Source: Candidatus Wolframiiraptor sinensis (GTDB lineage: Archaea; Thermoproteota; Nitrososphaeria_A; Caldarchaeales; Wolframiiraptoraceae). Taken from it: a stretch of DNA of 64,000 bases. Shown here in pieces: positions 36,526 through 46,222 of the stretch. A model generated the notes under the pieces. That model saw only the letters and a program-made list of their open reading frames with translations, did not search any database and was not told the origin of the DNA. The DNA lies in assembly GCA_023268255.1 (NCBI GenBank), contig JALNJX010000005.1:1-64000 (forward strand), read 5' to 3'. The position numbers were made by a program, and so were the translations under genes. Every line of letters begins with the position of its first letter. Within the stretch, counting starts at the first letter, position 1.

Positions 36526-37470
36526 TTAAAGCTCATTCAGCTTATCGAAGACTAGCTTAGCTATCTTCTTCGCTAGGAGCGGTGGAACCGCCTCGCCAAC
36601 CTGATCGAATTGAACATTTACTCCCCCGAAGAGGACGTGGTTATCGGGGAAGCTCATCAGCCTAGCTTGCTCCCTCACGGTCAGTAGCCTATCCTCATAT
36701 GGGTGGATGAAGCGCGATCTTCCATGAATTGTAGGAGCGATATGCTTTGGATGAAGCCTCACCCAGTTCCTGTAGATCTTACCCGAGGAGCCCTTGAATG
36801 CGTAGAGGGCTTCCCCCCATTTCAGCCTGCTGATCCTTCTCAGCTTGATCTTGCCTACTTTGATGGGGACGTGATTGGGAACCTCGCCGAAGTTTCCGAG
36901 ACCCGATAATGCCTCCTCAACGCTCTTCGGCCTCTCCTCCATCCCCGAGAGATCCAGCCGTATATTCGAGATGAATACCCGGTATCTCTTTGAAGGGACA
37001 CCGTAGCGGTGCGCCTCAATGAAGTTGAAATGAGCCTCGTAGCCTATTCTCGCGAAGAACTTCTTGAGGAGGCTTCCAAGCGGCTCCTCCACCAGCTCAT
37101 GCACGTTCTCCATGATGAATATCTTGGGCCTAAGCTCCTCCACGAGCCTGATAAACTCCATCACAAGCCTGCCCTGAGGATCGCTCAAAAGCCTATCGAG
37201 AGGATCCTTCTTCCGCCCCTTATTCATGCTGGTGAATGGCTCGCATGGCGGGCCGCCTATGACGACATCGACCTCGCCGCCCAAAACATCCAGTATGAAC
37301 CTGCCGCAAACACGCTTAGCATCCTCGGGGAACACCGAGACCCATGGAAAATTCCGCATGTAGGTCTTGACTACGTGGGGGTGATTCTCTATCGCCGCCT
37401 TCACGGCTTCGCCGAAACCCAGGCTGAAGCCACCGCACCCAGCGAAGACATCAACAACTCTTATATCCAA
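36526..37470 (-). CDS. dcm: Orphan DNA (cytosine-5) methyltransferase
   Basis: All catalytic motifs of a C5 methyltransferase are visible: I (DVFAGCGGFSLGFGEA), IV (GGPPCEPFTSMN, with the catalytic cysteine), VI (IFIMENVHEL), VIII (PSKRYRVFIS), IX (LLTVREQARLMSFPD) and X (GEAVPPLLAKKIA). The target recognition segment lies between VIII and IX and is short, so the recognition sequence cannot be read. No restriction endonuclease gene is adjacent. It may protect DNA or act in regulation. Confidence 0.92.
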   Translation of the reverse strand: MDIRVVDVFAGCGGFSLGFGEAVKAAIENHPHVVKTYMRNFPWVSVFPEDAKRVCGRFILDVLGGEVDVVIGGPPCEPFTSMNKGRKKDPLDRLLSDPQGRLVMEFIRLVEELRPKIFIMENVHELVEEPLGSLLKKFFARIGYEAHFNFIEAHRYGVPSKRYRVFISNIRLDLSGMEERPKSVEEALSGLGNFGEVPNHVPIKVGKIKLRRISRLKWGEALYAFKGSSGKIYRNWVRLHPKHIAPTIHGRSRFIHPYEDRLLTVREQARLMSFPDNHVLFGGVNVQFDQVGEAVPPLLAKKIAKLVFDKLNEL

Positions 37471-37557
37471 GCCCTGATAAAAAATTCTTATAAGGCGCCT
37501 TTTTAATCTAAGTTTTACTTCTTGAGCTCTGATTTTGCTCCAGCTTCATGCCGGTCC

Positions 37558-38025
37558 TCACACCTTCGCCTCCTCGCTCAGCCACTCCTCATAGATCTTC
37601 TTCACGCGCTCAGCGGCCGGGCCGGTTCCCTCGACTACTCCATCTCTCGTGACCCTAATCCTATCCATCACGAGAATCACGTCCGCTTCCTTGATGTAAC
37701 GGACCATGTTCGGGAAGACTTTGTTGAGCCTTTCGGCGAGCTTGGATAGGTCGGGTCCAGCCTCCAGCACGAACAAGCATTCTATGCTCCTGCCCGAGAT
37801 GAAGACCTTATCATAGATTCCGCCATCCTTCTCCCTCACATCCGAGAGCCAGATGCTGTAATCGCCCGGGTTCAGAGCGGCCACAGTTCCCTCAAAGCAT
37901 GCACCGCTCGAGAGGATGACCCTAATTCTCTTGCCGATCAGCGCCGAGAGCTCATCCGAAAACCTTTTAGAGACTATCGCCGACAACCTCGATTCTCCCG
38001 AAAAGAGATGCTGAAGCTCGCTCAT
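37558..38025 (-). CDS. Lsm/Sm-like archaeal protein with C-terminal domain
   Basis: The Sm fold covers about residues 22-80 (LIGKRIRVILSSGACFEGTV ... YSIWLSDVRE ... VFISGRSIECLFV). A C-terminal domain of about 70 residues follows, as in the SmAP3 type of two-domain archaeal Sm proteins. It probably binds RNA as a ring. It is preceded by the element copy at 38111-38251. Confidence 0.8.
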   Translation of the reverse strand: MSELQHLFSGESRLSAIVSKRFSDELSALIGKRIRVILSSGACFEGTVAALNPGDYSIWLSDVREKDGGIYDKVFISGRSIECLFVLEAGPDLSKLAERLNKVFPNMVRYIKEADVILVMDRIRVTRDGVVEGTGPAAERVKKIYEEWLSEEAKV

Positions 38026-38110
38026 AAGGATATAACCCGCCGAGGGTTAGGTGTAGGAGGGAGGGGCTGAGAAGGTTACTAAGAATCCTTAAACCTGCGG
38101 TGGGGTCTAT

Positions 38111-38251
38111 GCGGATGGAGGGGCAGGATAAAAGCCCTGATGAGACCCGTGGCGTGAGATTTGATGCTCCTATAGAAGAGTGGCGGTCTTTAGATGCGGG
38201 CTAAGAACCATCCAGACGCTCTCCCCCTAAGCACTCTTTTCCATCTTCCTT
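38111..38251 (+). repeat. Dispersed element, right-end module, copy 3
   Basis: GGAGGGGCAGGATAAAAGCC, CTGATGAGACCCGTGG, TTGATGCTCC and GAGTGG match copies 1, 2 and 4, and the terminus CCCCCTAAGCACTCTTTTCC is a diverged version of the pyrimidine-rich end. The GGGCAG/CTGTCC pairing is lost here (CATCCAGACGC), so this copy is decayed. No left end is seen nearby. From 38252 to 38590 I see no gene; a 7-bp hairpin (GATTCTT/AAGAATC) lies at about 38375. Confidence 0.65.
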
Positions 38252-38590
38252 GGAGACTTTTTGATTTTAGGATGCAGCTTTCCACCAGAAAGTAGAAGCA
38301 CTTAAAATCATAACTCGATAACTTGACGCATGAGGCATGGTCTCCTAGGAGATGTAAGCTGGAGAAGATTTTTGAAGATTCTTCGAAAGAATCATCAAGA
38401 GATGGCGAGCTCGAGATTGAGCCCATGATAAGCACATTAGTCTCCATGACGCTACCTACCTAAGAGCGGATAGACCATGTGATTTATGGGCTCACGTGAT
38501 CCATTAAACTTCTTCCGGAAAAATTCTGCCGCATCGCGGGAAGCCGGGCGAAAAGTATTCATAAAGGGCGCGATGTCAGGCATTAATCGG

Positions 38591-38665
38591 GCTCCGGTAG
38601 TATAGCCCGGACAAGTATACGGGCCTTTCGAGCCCGTGACCCGGGTTCAAATCCCGGCCGGAGCA
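38591..38665 (+). tRNA. tRNA-Glu (UUC)
   Basis: Acceptor GCTCCGG/CCGGAGC with discriminator A, anticodon stem CGGGC/GCCCG and loop CUUUCGA (anticodon UUC). No intron; CCA not encoded. A TATA-like TTCATAAAG lies about 30 nt upstream. Confidence 0.95.
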
Positions 38666-38705
38666 TCATACTTATTTGCAGCCTATTTGATGATCTTAAT
38701 CTGGC

Positions 38706-39500
38706 ATGGAGCTTAAGTCTCTTTCAGAGCTTATATCGTTGAGGGGCAAGAGGGCTCTAATAACCGGTGCCGCTGCGGGGATCGGTGAGGCGGTGGCTTA
38801 TCGCTTCGCCGAGGCTGGGGCGGATCTAGAGCTCGTTGATATAAATGAGGAGGAGCTCGGGAGGGTTATGGAGAGATTGGCGAACTTCAAAGTCGAGGTG
38901 AATCTGCATGTCATCGATTTATCCAGCAGAGCGAGCATCATCAATCTCTGGAATGAGCTGAGTGGGAGAGAACCTGACATCTTGGTTAATAACGCCGGGA
39001 TCTATCCATTCAAGAGCTTCCTGGAGGTTGATGAGGGGTTCCTCAGGAAGGTCATCAGCATAAATTTGGACGCGGTCTTCTGGATGTGCCAGGAGATGAT
39101 TAGAAGGAGGCTGGATAAGGGCGGCGTGATCGTGAACGTGAGCTCGATAGAGGCCATCTTACCCATCGCTAAGGATCTAACGCATTACGCGATCAGCAAG
39201 GCCGGAGTAATAGCTCTCACGAGAAGCTTGGCGAAAGAGTATGGTAAGCGTGGATTCAGGATCAACGCGATCATACCGGGAGGCATAATGACGAAGGGGT
39301 TTAAGGAGACGGCAAAGCAGATCCTCAAATTTAGATTCGAGTTAATCAAGACAGCTGCAGAGTTCATGCATAGAATCCCCCTGAACAGGCTGGGAAGTCC
39401 CGATGAGGTCGCGAGGATAGCCCTAGTTCTCGCAAGCGACCTCTCCTCTTACATGACCGGCGCAATAATCCCAGTCGATGGCGGATATCTCTCAGCCTAA
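38706..39500 (+). CDS. Short-chain dehydrogenase/reductase
   Basis: A classical SDR oxidoreductase. Cofactor motif TGAAAGIG, the aspartate in ELVDIN at the end of strand 2 suggesting NAD(H), VNNAGIYPF, catalytic serine in VNVSSIEA and YAISK as the Y-x-x-x-K. Length 264 is normal. It resembles 3-oxoacyl-ACP reductase and sugar/polyol dehydrogenases, so the substrate remains open. It lies between two tRNA genes. Confidence 0.88.
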   Translation: MELKSLSELISLRGKRALITGAAAGIGEAVAYRFAEAGADLELVDINEEELGRVMERLANFKVEVNLHVIDLSSRASIINLWNELSGREPDILVNNAGIYPFKSFLEVDEGFLRKVISINLDAVFWMCQEMIRRRLDKGGVIVNVSSIEAILPIAKDLTHYAISKAGVIALTRSLAKEYGKRGFRINAIIPGGIMTKGFKETAKQILKFRFELIKTAAEFMHRIPLNRLGSPDEVARIALVLASDLSSYMTGAIIPVDGGYLSA

Positions 39501-39540
39501 AGTAACCATTAAATCCAGGCGAAAAACGATGATTAAACAG

Positions 39541-39614
39541 GGGCCCGTAGCTCAGCCTGGCGGAGCGCCCGGCTCATAACCGGGTGGTCGTGGGTTCGAA
39601 TCCCACCGGGCCCA
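39541..39614 (+). tRNA. tRNA with CAU anticodon (elongator Met or Ile2)
   Basis: Acceptor GGGCCCG/CGGGCCC with discriminator A, anticodon stem CCCGG/CCGGG and loop CUCAUAA. The acceptor lacks initiator features (A1, and three G-C pairs at the anticodon stem base in initiators), so it is elongator Met or the modified-C Ile2 tRNA. Sequence alone does not separate the two. Confidence 0.9.
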
Positions 39615-39850
39615 ATAAAAGCACCCCACCAGCATTCAGACTGGGAGGTGTGTCCTCGCAGGAAATCGGGAAAGCTATGAATCGAAGGCGAGCTTGCGGG
39701 AATTTGAGGCACGTGTTTTTAATGCTCACGCGTTTCTCGGATTAAGTTTGGAAGATGCAGGTAGTTTTAGAATAGAATGCAATGAAAATGAAAATGAAAT
39801 GAATGGAGATATTTGGGATTGGAAGGCCTATTTTGCGAGCTCGTTGGAGC

Positions 39851-41038
39851 TTATCTTCCCTTCTTGCTGTATAGCTGGAATGGTAACGTGAAGATTTTCA
39901 CGGCGCCTGTCGCGTCTCTCTGATCAAATCCCGTGGCTCTCAGGCTTCTTATCTCGGGCGCAAAGAGCGAGTCCGGCGAGTCCCTCTCGATTATCCTGAA
40001 GTGCCCCTTCTCCAGCCGTATTGTTATTGTGCCGTTCACGTATTTCTGCGTGGAGTCTATGAATGCGTCCAAGTCCTTTCTCAGCGGGTGCAGCCACTGG
40101 GCGTTGTATACGAGGTATGACCACTGCGCGTCAACCATGCGCTTAAACATGAGCTGCTCCCTCGTTAGCGTTAGGTGCTCTAGGTCGGCGTGAGCTGCTA
40201 GGAGGACCGTGGCCGCGGGAGCCTCGTAGATCTCCCTCGACTTGAATCCTATCATGCCGTCCTCCAGGATGTCGATCTTACCTATGCCGTATTCTCCGAC
40301 GATGTAGTTCAAGTCTATTATCATTTTGACTGGGTCCTTGATCTCATCAACTTCGATCGGCACGCCGTTTCTGAATGTTATCGTTATGTCTCGCGGCTTG
40401 TCCGGCGCCTCGCTTAGAGGCTTAACCCAATAGTATTCCTCGTCCGGGCACTGGGTCTTTAGATCCGTGAATTGGCCGCTTCCAATTGAGTGGGACCATA
40501 GGTTTACGTCTCCGCCGATTCTGCCCTTCGGCCTCTTGGTCGGGTCTATGCCGTATTTTCTCAGCATCTCCTCCTCCTGATCTCTCGTTAGATTGAGCTC
40601 CCTCACGGGGGCTATTACCTGGAGGTGCGGCGCAACGTACTTGGCCGCTGTCTCGATCCTGAATTGATCATTCCCCTTGCCGGTACACCCATGAGCTATG
40701 TAGTCAATGCCCTCTTGGACCGCGATCTGCGCGGCCTTCATGCCCACTAGGATCCGCGTCATAGATGTGCCCATCGGATATCCCTCCCAGTTGCCATTCG
40801 CCTTTATGCAGCGATGCACCATCTCCTTGACGAACTCCTCCTTCGCATCAATCAGCCTGAGATCTATGGCTATCTTCTCTGCCCGCTCCCTCGCCAGCGC
40901 TATCTCCGCCTCTCCCTGTCCGACGTCCAGGCAGACCCCTATCACCTCATCGAACTTATAGTGCTCTCGAAGGAGGATTGCTATTAGGGTCGAGTCCAGC
41001 CCCCCTGAATATGCTAGAACGACGCGCTTGCTAGCCAT
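39851..41038 (-). CDS. argG: Argininosuccinate synthase
   Basis: Joins citrulline and aspartate with ATP in arginine synthesis. The PP-loop AYSGGLDSTLIA is near the N-terminus. GCTGKGNDQFRIE, WSHSIGSGQFTDL and SREIYEAPAATVLL are conserved family blocks. Length 395 is normal. It lies 56 nt downstream of argH on the same strand. Confidence 0.95.
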   Translation of the reverse strand: MASKRVVLAYSGGLDSTLIAILLREHYKFDEVIGVCLDVGQGEAEIALARERAEKIAIDLRLIDAKEEFVKEMVHRCIKANGNWEGYPMGTSMTRILVGMKAAQIAVQEGIDYIAHGCTGKGNDQFRIETAAKYVAPHLQVIAPVRELNLTRDQEEEMLRKYGIDPTKRPKGRIGGDVNLWSHSIGSGQFTDLKTQCPDEEYYWVKPLSEAPDKPRDITITFRNGVPIEVDEIKDPVKMIIDLNYIVGEYGIGKIDILEDGMIGFKSREIYEAPAATVLLAAHADLEHLTLTREQLMFKRMVDAQWSYLVYNAQWLHPLRKDLDAFIDSTQKYVNGTITIRLEKGHFRIIERDSPDSLFAPEIRSLRATGFDQRDATGAVKIFTLPFQLYSKKGR

Positions 41039-41094
41039 GCTCCTCGAGGGGGTTAGATCTATCGGCTACTAATAAATATTCGGCGAAATAATTT

Positions 41095-42597
41095 TCACTT
41101 TTTCGCGATTTTTTCCAAAGATTCTTCGAAAAATTGCCTTGCCAGTAAAAGATTATTTTCGACTTCTCTAAGCCTCGCCCATGCTTGGTTAAGGGCCTCG
41201 CGCCTTTTCTCGAGCATTCTCCTGATTTCCTGGGGGCTCGCGGAGCCCAGCGTCATCCTCTGTCTCATTATCTCCGCGGGCTCTATGGCCCTCTCCAGGA
41301 TCTCGGGCGGGACGATTATGCTTTTTCCGAGGACGCGGCTGGCGGCTGCTGAAAGCTCCTCGGGCTTCAGGGTTTTCAGGGCTCTGCCCTGCTCGTGGAG
41401 AAGCTTTACCATGTAGCCTACGAGCTTATGAGCTTCCCTGAGTGAGAGGCCTGCATGCTTCATCAGCGCCTCTGTCAGCTCGATCGCCGGCGCGTAGCTT
41501 TGCTCGACTGCCTCACGGAGCCTATCAGCATTGAATCTGACCAGCCTTATCGTCTTCGCCATCATCATTAGGGAGCTTCTAGTCTCTTTGAGGGCCTCCC
41601 AGATCATCGGCTTGCCCTCTTGCAAGTCTCGATCATATCCTGTTGGTATCCCCTTCATCAGCGCCAGGGATCCCGCGAGGAGGCCAATCACCTTGGCTGT
41701 CTTCGCCCTGAGAAGCTCTAGGATGCACGGGTTCTTCTTGTGGGGCATGATGCTCGAGGGCGAGGCGAGGCTGTCCGGGAGCTCCAGGTAGCCGAACTCG
41801 CTGGTTGACCAGATTATAATGTCCTCCGCGATTCTGCTCAGGTTCGTCATCATTATCGCGGCCGCCGATAGCGCTTCCAGAGCGAAGTCCCTCGAGCTGA
41901 CGGCATCAACCGAGTTCTCTACTACGCCGTCGAATCCGAGGAGACGCGCGACCAGCTCCCTATTTAGCGGAAGCGTGGAGCCGGCGACCGCGCATGCTCC
42001 CAGTGGGGACTTATTCGTCCTCCGATAGCAGCTCTCCATCCGCTCGATGTCCCTTAATAAGTGATCTAGGTGGGCGAGTAGATACTGGGATACGTATCCG
42101 ATCTGGGCGTGTTGGAGATGGGTGTAGTGGATCATCGGCGTCTCGAGCTCCTTCTCGGCTCTCGAGAGAAGCTCCTCGGCGAGCTTAAGTGCCGCCCTCC
42201 AGAGCTCGAGGAGGAGCCGCCTAATCCTCAGCCTTATATCAAGGGCTACCTGATCATTCCTAGATCTACCCGTATGCAGCTTTCCGCCGACCTCGATCCC
42301 GAGCTTCTCTATCACCTTTGATTCGATGAGCTCGTGGACGTCCTCGTATCCCCCCTCTAGCCTCAGCTCCCCCTGGAGGACCTTCTCCCTCAGCTCCTCG
42401 AGCGCTAAGAGGATCTTGGCCGCATCATCTCGAGGAATGATGCCCTGCTCACACAGCATTATCACGTGTGCCTCGGTTCCCTCGATGTCTTCGAGCAATA
42501 TCTCCTGATCCTCGGCAAGCGATGAGAGATATGATAGCGCTTCCTCATCCATTTCCTCGAGCCTCGACCTATATAGGCCGCCGCGGCCTGCACTCAT
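41095..42597 (-). CDS. argH: Argininosuccinate lyase
   Basis: Splits argininosuccinate into arginine and fumarate. Fumarase-superfamily signature SSIMPHKKNPCILE is present, as are HTGRSRNDQVALD and TPMIHYTHLQHAQ. Length 500 is normal. The first 15 residues are uncertain. With argG it completes the last two steps of arginine synthesis. Confidence 0.95.
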   Translation of the reverse strand: MSAGRGGLYRSRLEEMDEEALSYLSSLAEDQEILLEDIEGTEAHVIMLCEQGIIPRDDAAKILLALEELREKVLQGELRLEGGYEDVHELIESKVIEKLGIEVGGKLHTGRSRNDQVALDIRLRIRRLLLELWRAALKLAEELLSRAEKELETPMIHYTHLQHAQIGYVSQYLLAHLDHLLRDIERMESCYRRTNKSPLGACAVAGSTLPLNRELVARLLGFDGVVENSVDAVSSRDFALEALSAAAIMMTNLSRIAEDIIIWSTSEFGYLELPDSLASPSSIMPHKKNPCILELLRAKTAKVIGLLAGSLALMKGIPTGYDRDLQEGKPMIWEALKETRSSLMMMAKTIRLVRFNADRLREAVEQSYAPAIELTEALMKHAGLSLREAHKLVGYMVKLLHEQGRALKTLKPEELSAAASRVLGKSIIVPPEILERAIEPAEIMRQRMTLGSASPQEIRRMLEKRREALNQAWARLREVENNLLLARQFFEESLEKIAKK

Positions 42598-42647
42598 GTC
42601 CGCTCACCCGATAAGCATTCTGCTTCTAGATAGACGTTATTGAGATT

Positions 42648-42932
42648 CTATTCCTCCAGCTCCACGCCGTCTCGCTTATGGGTATGAAGCACTATTGAGG
42701 TCACAGTGCTCTTCACGCCAGGTATCTTCAGGATCTTGTCTCTCAGGGATCTCCTGAACTCGTTGATGTTCGTGGCCGCGACGACCGCGATCACGTCAAA
42801 CTCCCCCGTCACCTCGTAGACATCGATTACCTCCGGGAGCTTTCCCATCTCCCTGCAGACCTCCTCGAGCTGACTAGACTCCACGAAGACATGTATGAAC
42901 GCCTTAATGCCGGGTCTCTTGAGATATGCCAT
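42648..42932 (-). CDS. Stand-alone Lrp/AsnC ligand-binding (RAM) protein
   Basis: A 94-residue RAM domain without a DNA-binding helix-turn-helix. KAFIHVFVESSQLEEVCREM, VYEVTGEFDVIAVVAATNIN and PGVKSTVTSIVLHTHK fit the fold. Stand-alone RAM proteins bind amino acids and can partner with Lrp regulators. It lies upstream of argH on the same strand (50 nt), so it may sense arginine or another amino acid; this is inference. Confidence 0.82.
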   Translation of the reverse strand: MAYLKRPGIKAFIHVFVESSQLEEVCREMGKLPEVIDVYEVTGEFDVIAVVAATNINEFRRSLRDKILKIPGVKSTVTSIVLHTHKRDGVELEE

Positions 42933-42983
42933 ACGTATCCAGGGCTGAGGCTGATCGGGTGATATTAAGCATTTGGGTGCGAT

Positions 42984-44882
42984 CTACTCCATGATCCTTT
43001 TTAGGAGCATTATCTTCCCGGGATGTCTACGCATCAGCGAGCGAACTCTCTCATCAAGCCCCTTCTCTATGGAGGCCTTCTCGAATCCTCGGACGATGTA
43101 GGCTAAGAAGTCCACCTCGCCCCTCTCAGCCTCTTCCTCAAGAATCTTCTCTAAGTCTCCAATCCTCACATCATACTCCGCCTCATAGCCCATCGATCTA
43201 AGCTCCTTTGCGAGAGACGCGAGCATTTCCTCCGTCTCCCGCTTCGCCGCCTCGATTTCCGCTTCATCGCGACCAGCAGCCAAGCCCATCGGCACATCTA
43301 TTATGCTGAGGAGCTTGATGCTGAACCGCTTATCAAGTGCTCTCTCGATAGATTTTCTTATCACCTCCGGTTCATCATATGGCCGCACCAGAACTGTCAC
43401 CCTCATTCGGTAGCCAGCTGGTAGAACCATGTTTTTCTCCTCTCTGCCTAGCATAGATTCTCCGGAGATTTTTCTGAAGATTATGTAGAGCGCGATGCCC
43501 GCCGCCATCCACGTGAAGCCGAAGAGCCTTCCCGCCGGGTGCAATAGGATTACCAGAATCCAGATCGCGGCTGTCCTATGAGGCCGATTAGCCCGAGTAT
43601 CAGTATCTCGAGAGCGTATTCTCCCTTATCCCTCAGCTTTATCGAGAGCGGCATCCTCCAAGGTCTGTAAACTTCCCGGTCCCTGCTCCTGAGCAGGAAG
43701 AGGTTCATCATCAGGAACATGTAGCTTAGCGAGGCGCCGAAATTGTAGAGGCTCGCGAGGAATGGTATGTCGCCTGGCAGGGTTAGCAGCAGCCCTATTA
43801 TCCCGAATATGACTATGGTTCTCGCGGGCGTCCTGAACCTCGGGTGTATGCTGTAAAACCATCTGGGAATCAGGTGGAATCTTCCCATGCTCGCTGCTAA
43901 GCGCGAAACCCCTATCAAGCCGGTGTTCGCCGATGCAAGGCATAGGACGAAGGCTGCTAGGGCCACGAGGATGGAGAGATGCCCGCCGATCGCGGGGAAC
44001 TTGCTCACGAGAACCGCGATCGGGTTCTCGTATGAGGAGCCGAGCTCGCGCCAGTCGAGGGAGCCCATGGACAGAATGCTGAATAGCAGGACGGAGAGCA
44101 GGACGGCCAAGACGCATAGCTTAGCGGCCCTCGGAATCCACTTGTGAGGTTTCCTCGTCTCCTCTGCTGCCTGCGCTATCGACTCTATCCCTATGAAAGA
44201 TGCCATCGCGAGCGTTAGCCCGTAGAGGAAATTGTTGAGGCCCGTGTCTAGGAAGTCGAAGTACTCGACCTCGGGGAGGCGCTCCGGGTTTCCTAAGTGT
44301 GCGAGCTGGCTGAGAAAAAGTCTCGCGTCGAATTTCGTGAGGAATCCTACGGCCAGCACCAGAGCCTGGATTACTAGCCCCACTACCACCAGGCCGGAGA
44401 TCAAGCTCGCCGAGTACCTTATCCCAATATGGTTTATCGCGATGAGGAATGCGACGAGCATGAGGCGATTAGCCCGAGGCTACCGACCTCGATGCCGGGG
44501 AGAATTTGGATCGAGAAGACCTTCGTCCATGGGAAGAGTTATCTCAGGTATCCTGCCGCGGCGGTCGCGAAGAGGGAAAGGCATAGCATGTAGTCGAGCA
44601 TTATCGCCCAGCCGGCCAGAAAGCTCATCAAAGAGCCCGAAGCCCTCAGCGCATAAATGTGCACGCCTCCAGCGTACGGATACGTTGGAGCCAGCTCACT
44701 ATAAGCCAGGCCTATGGAGACGTAGATTAGAGCCGCGATCAGGAAGCGAGCGGGGCGGCGCCGCCAGCATACAATGCTACTATTCCGAGAGCTATGAAAA
44801 TATCCGCACCCACGTCGCCGTAGCCCATGGCGAAGGAGCTGAACCACCCAATCTCTCGCTTAAGCCTAGCCTCCTCGCTCAA
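42984..44882 (-). pseudogene. APC-type amino acid permease fused to USP domain, disrupted
   Basis: In order on the minus strand: TTG near 44882, a cytosolic start (KREIGWFSSFAMGYGDVGAD), a shift near 44745, LAYSELAPTYPYAGGVHIYA, an in-frame TAA at 44539-44541, a shift near 44462, SFIGIESIAQAAEETRKPHK, a shift near 43560, last helices, then a universal-stress-like domain (residues GYRMRVTVLVRPYDEPE to the end at 42984). All parts keep the order of APC permeases with a C-terminal USP domain. Three frameshifts and a stop make it non-functional unless the sequence is wrong. Confidence 0.82.
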
Positions 44883-45023
44883 GCCCTTCCGGCCGACGAC
44901 GACCAGAAGAAGTTCACCTTAATAATCTAACTCCATGCACCGTTCATCGAATTAACAAACCTATATTCTGCTGGTGATGCTGGGGGAAAACATGTTTAAT
45001 TTTAATCAAAATGCTTGGAATCA

Positions 45024-45096
45024 TGGACCGGGCGGGATTTGAACCCGCGACCTCCCGCGTGCAAGGCGGGCGATCTCCCAGCTGATCTACCGGCCC
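45024..45096 (-). tRNA. tRNA-Ala (UGC)
   Basis: The minus strand gives acceptor GGGCCGG paired to CCGGTCC (one G-U), anticodon stem CCCGC/GCGGG and loop CUUGCAC (anticodon UGC), T-loop GGTTCAAATC and discriminator A. No intron. Confidence 0.94.
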
Positions 45097-45184
45097 GGCA
45101 ATTTTCTTCTTCTCGGTGGAGTATTTTAGACTTTTCTCACGCATGAAGACTAATATCCACCCTCGCATTATTTTTCTCTTGATT

Positions 45185-46147
45185 ATGATCTTTGCTGTTG
45201 GTGAGGTTTTGATAGATTTCATCACCATCGAGGATGCTGATTTGAAGCATGTAAAGACGTTTGAGAAGCATCCCGGAGGAGCTCCGGCGAACATGGTTGT
45301 CGGCTTGAGGAGGTTGAATGTCCCATCAGGGCTGATAAGCAAGGTCGGGAGAGATTCTTTCGGAGAATTTCTAATCGAGAAGCTCAGGGGAGAGGGGGTT
45401 GAAACGCGCTACATCTCCTACGATCATGAGAGGAATACTGGAGTGGTCTTCGTGCAGCTCAAGCAGGCTGAACCGAGCTTCCTAATCTACGATAACGTGG
45501 CATACTTCAATCTCAGGATAGATGATGTGGATGAGTCATTTCTGGACGCTGCTGATCTACTGCACTTCGGCGGAGTTCTTTTAGCGAGGGAGCCCAGCAG
45601 ATCAACGAGCCTCGAGCTCGCCCGCATGGCTAGGAGTCGGGGGATTCCCACGAGCTTTGACGCTAACATCAGGCCCAATCTCTGGGTTGGCAGAATGGAT
45701 GAGCTGATAAGATGCATGGAGGAGGCGCTTAGCTGCGCCGACATAGTTAAGCTCGGGAGGGGGGAGAAGAGGTTTCTGGAGGAGCATGGCGTCGATGTAG
45801 AGAGCTTTGACGTGAAATTGATCGCAGTTACGAGGAGCGGTGAGGGGAGCGAGCTGATGCATGCGGGGCAGCGCGTGAGCATACCAGCCTACAGGGTTGA
45901 GGCGATAGACCTGACCGGGGCGGGAGACGCATATATGGCCGCGCTCCTAGCATCGCTCTACTCGATAAACAAGCTGAGGAGCCTCACGCTCAATGAGGTG
46001 GAGCTAAGGCTCGCGGGGAGATTCGCGAACATCGTAGCCGCGCTCTCAACGACTAGGAGGGGAGCATGGAGCGTCCCGAGAGTAGAATCCCTTCTAGGAA
46101 TCGAGGAGATCAGGCCAATAGCGGAGAGGCTCGCGGCCCTGGGATAG
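45185..46147 (+). CDS. PfkB-family carbohydrate kinase
   Basis: A ribokinase-fold kinase, probably of a ketose or related sugar. MIFAVGEVLIDFITIE at the start, the first PfkB signature as GGAPANMVVGLRRLN, and the second as DLTGAGDAYMAALLASL with the catalytic aspartate. I choose ATG at 45185, since the sequence before it is not PfkB-like and reaches towards the divergent tRNA-Ala. Substrate unknown (fructokinase or KDG kinase type). Confidence 0.88.
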   Translation: MIFAVGEVLIDFITIEDADLKHVKTFEKHPGGAPANMVVGLRRLNVPSGLISKVGRDSFGEFLIEKLRGEGVETRYISYDHERNTGVVFVQLKQAEPSFLIYDNVAYFNLRIDDVDESFLDAADLLHFGGVLLAREPSRSTSLELARMARSRGIPTSFDANIRPNLWVGRMDELIRCMEEALSCADIVKLGRGEKRFLEEHGVDVESFDVKLIAVTRSGEGSELMHAGQRVSIPAYRVEAIDLTGAGDAYMAALLASLYSINKLRSLTLNEVELRLAGRFANIVAALSTTRRGAWSVPRVESLLGIEEIRPIAERLAALG

Positions 46148-46222
46148 CTCTTGGAAGGCTCTTCGGCCGGGCCCGGGATAATAACCTTAATACCGCGCCC
46201 GGGCTTCTTAACGCGGGTCTTC

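Noticed and set aside
39694-39891. 65-residue plus-strand frame
   Set aside because: Its start covers a short ATGAAA-type tandem repeat and its end is antisense to argG; no family similarity.
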